Assembly (NCBI GenBank): GCA_012295275.1
Contig: CM022671.1
Span: 20,949,822 to 21,013,821, forward strand
DNA from: Chrysomallon squamiferum
Taxonomy: Eukaryota > Mollusca > Gastropoda > Neomphalida > Peltospiridae
DNA length: 64,000 nt
Reading direction: 5' to 3'
Shown here: piece after piece, positions 61,866 through 64,000 of the stretch
How the letters are laid out: every line of letters starts with the position of its first letter
How positions within the stretch are numbered: position 1 is the stretch's first letter
Notes under the pieces: model-generated
Databases searched by the model: none
Told to the model about the DNA's origin: nothing
Seen by the model: the letters and a program-made list of their open reading frames with translations, nothing else
Translations under genes and position numbers: made by a program

Positions 61866-64000
61866 GCCCACTGATTACTTCCAGCCTAAAGAAAAACATG
61901 CTTTAAGTCAAGTTTTATTATTTTAACTGTTAACTGATACCTTTCTAAATCTGTTTAAAATATCCAAAAATCCAGTTTTTTCAGATCGATGGTAAACAAT
62001 CACTGCTACAACAATGACAAGGATGACAAGGAACACCAAAACACCAATGATAGGACCAATAATAGCAGACAACTGAAAAATTAAATTATGTAAACTTTAT
62101 TATTATGTGGTATAAATTAAATGATATAAAAATTTATTATAATGAAAGAGTAATATCATGGAAATGGAATAAAATTAAAACAAAGATTAAATTGTATAAA
62201 ACTTTATTATAATGAAATAATAGCATACTGAACACCAAATAAAAATAAAATAAAATTATATATTACTGTATTATAGTGAAACAACAGTATAATGGATAAA
62301 ACTAAAACAAAACAAATTATACAAAGTTTAATTATAAACTTTCATTAATGTCAATAAATATTTCAGGTCTTATACTGAAATCATAAAGAAAAAAAAGATT
62401 AATTAAACTTAATTATTTTTGAGTGGAAAATTAAATTAATAGAAAGAAGTGATTGTATTTGGATTAAAAATTTTTAAATTAAAATGTCTTTTCATCTTTT
62501 AAAATATTGATAATTGAGTGTCTGTATGTTTTTGTGGGGGGGTGGAGATATGTGCACCATCACAGAAAATGTGATCAGAATAACAGATATATTAAAAAAT
62601 AATACCTTTGATTTGGAAGAACTAGCCTCCTTTGGTTTCTGAAGAAAAATTAAAAGATTATAACATGAAAATCTGTTAAAATTAAAACTTGAAATAAAAA
62701 TTAAAAATAAATATTTTATGATTAATTTGTAATTTTAAAAAACAATATTTTTTCAGAATTTAAAATAGTTAAAGTAGTAAATTAGTATTTTCCTTAACAA
62801 CATATTTTATGTTTTATTTTATACATTCTTCTTATTCTGTATTACAGGAATTAAAACCTGAATAAATGTATAAAATACAAAACTTTAAAAATTTCAGACA
62901 TTATTCTTATTTTATTTTATTTGTTCCATTTATTTATCATTTACTTACTTACTTATTTAGTAACTTACTTGCTTACTTATTTAATTTGTATTTATTTATT
63001 TATTTATTTTTTTCTTGTTTTTTTAATTTAATTAGGTTTTTTTATTGTTGGTTGTTTATTTATTTATTCATTTACTGTTATTGTTATTTTATTTTTATTT
63101 ACTTGCTTACTAAATTACTTATTTTTATTATTTTTATTTTTTTAAATTTATTTATTTTTATTATAATTATTTGTTTTTTAGTTTATATATTTATTTATTT
63201 TTTATTTTTTTTAGTTTAATTATTTATTTATCAAAATTTTTATTTTTTTATTTGCTTTTTGAGTATTATTATTTATTTAATTAGTTATTGTAATTTTTAA
63301 AAATATAGTTTTCTTCACAGCTAGAAGGTTCTGTTTTTATTTTACTAACCTGCCAAAACCATAGAGGAGATTCTATGAAATGGATGTAGCCATTGAGAGC
63401 TGGAATATTCAGATCTACAACTTTTATATCATTCACCCAGAACTGTAATATAAAAAATATTTTATTTATATTTTAAAAATAACTATTATGGTATGAAACT
63501 GTATAAAAAAAAAAAAAAATATATATATAATAATGGTAAGAATAAAAAAAAAAAAAAAAAAAATTCTAACTATAAAACATTTTTTTAATTGACATAGGTA
63601 AATATATTAATGCAAAATAAAACTTTCCTAATTACACAGAGTTAGAAATAAAAATCTATCTGAAATTGTTCTTTGTTAAAATAATAGACACACAACAAAG
63701 AAACAGATAAAGACTGGAAAAGAGAGATGCGAGAAAAAAAGACCACTGAAAATATAGTGGAACATTAACAAATAATGGATTTGTTTTTATTAATAAACAA
63801 AATTTGAACAAAATTTGTTGTTTTTTTTTACACGCACACAAACACACAAACACACACACACACATAATAAATAAATAAGATATTATTAAAAAAAAAAAAA
63901 AAAAAAATTTTATTTATTATTTATATATATATAACTTATATTACCTGATCGTTTGAAATGTTTATGGTAAGTGATTTCCCAGCATCAGAAACAAAAGAAA
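61464..64000 (-). CDS. FAS1-domain single-pass membrane protein, stabilin-like (3' end only)
   Basis: Five exons are visible (complement): 63945-64000 (cut by the window edge), 63350-63442, 62606-62638, 61941-62072 and 61464-61610, all joined in phase 0. The protein end contains the last half of a fasciclin (FAS1) domain: a GKSLTI strand, then VNDIKVVDLNIPALNGYIHFIE, split here between VNDIKVVDL and NGYIHFIE, matching the FAS1 H2-type pattern VNG.KVV..DI.A.NG.IHVID. A short Ser/Lys linker exon, a transmembrane segment (IIGPIIGVLVFLVILVIVV) and a cytosolic tail of about 65 residues follow. The tail has an acidic run (DDDDDE) and FDNPIF near the C-terminus. FAS1 next to a transmembrane helix and an endocytic tail is the arrangement of stabilin scavenger receptors. 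The EGF and Link domains that would prove this lie outside the window, so other FAS1 membrane proteins remain possible. Confidence 0.65.
61491..61508 (-). other. FDNPxF endocytosis-type motif in the cytosolic tail
   Basis: Near the C-terminus, in the last exon, the frame reads FDNPIF. NPxY/NPxF motifs, classically FDNPVY of LDL receptor, bind PTB-domain clathrin adaptors. The motif suggests an internalised receptor, consistent with a stabilin-like scavenger receptor. Function is inferred from motif knowledge. Confidence 0.5.
61680..61870. repeat. (GA)n/(GACA)n compound array in the last intron of the stabilin-like gene
   Basis: About 190 bases of mixed GAGA and GACA units. The long Ser/Leu open frames on the opposite strand are repeat artefacts. 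Confidence 0.95.
62073..62335. repeat. Irregular tandem repeat of about 70 bp in an intron of the stabilin-like gene
   Basis: About four diverged units with the core TAAAACTTTATTATAATGAAA and GGATAAAATTAAAAC start immediately beside the splice acceptor of the transmembrane exon. Spacing between cores is about 38, 67 and 72 bases. Confidence 0.5.

Overview
This window is from an animal nuclear genome that is very AT-rich and full of simple repeats. The genes have many small exons with GT/AG introns, many introns hold microsatellites or minisatellites, and there are remnants of Tc1/mariner, pogo/Tigger-like and tRNA-derived SINE elements. Gene content (DSTYK, a POMGNT1-like protein with two ILEI domains, a transmembrane FAS1 protein) and genome texture suggest a lophotrochozoan invertebrate, most plausibly a mollusc. 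That placement is inference; no species was identified.

Layout. 1-17.5 kb: no gene that I can support. It is a repeat-rich stretch of long (CT)n/(GA)n, (TATG)n, (GATA)n, (TTTA)n and TAG-triplet arrays, with a 227-bp mariner-type inverted-repeat element, a 122-bp tandem duplication and several complex, relatively GC-rich islands of unknown role. 17.7-20.9 kb: AT-rich 3' flank of the next gene, with one orphan exon-like ORF. 20.9-37.4 kb, minus strand: a complete 25-exon POMGNT1-like gene (832 aa deduced) for a type II membrane protein with two tandem ILEI/FAM3-type domains followed by a GnT-I/POMGNT1-type glycosyltransferase domain whose key acidic residues look replaced. 37.5-41.1 kb: divergent intergenic space with a broken Tc1-like transposase. 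41.1-56.2 kb, plus strand: a complete 13-exon DSTYK gene (951 aa deduced). 56.2-61.4 kb: convergent intergenic/3' UTR space with a Tigger-like MITE and tandem repeats. 61.46-64.0 kb, minus strand: the 3' end of a single-pass membrane protein with a FAS1 domain, stabilin-like, running off the window.

The three genes form no operon and need not act in one pathway. The POMGNT1-like gene and DSTYK are head-to-head but 3.7 kb apart; DSTYK and the stabilin-like gene are tail-to-tail. All exon coordinates were worked out by eye from reading-frame continuity and GT/AG signals. All introns of both complete genes keep phase from ATG to stop, which is strong internal evidence for the models. UTR ends and transcription starts are not resolved.
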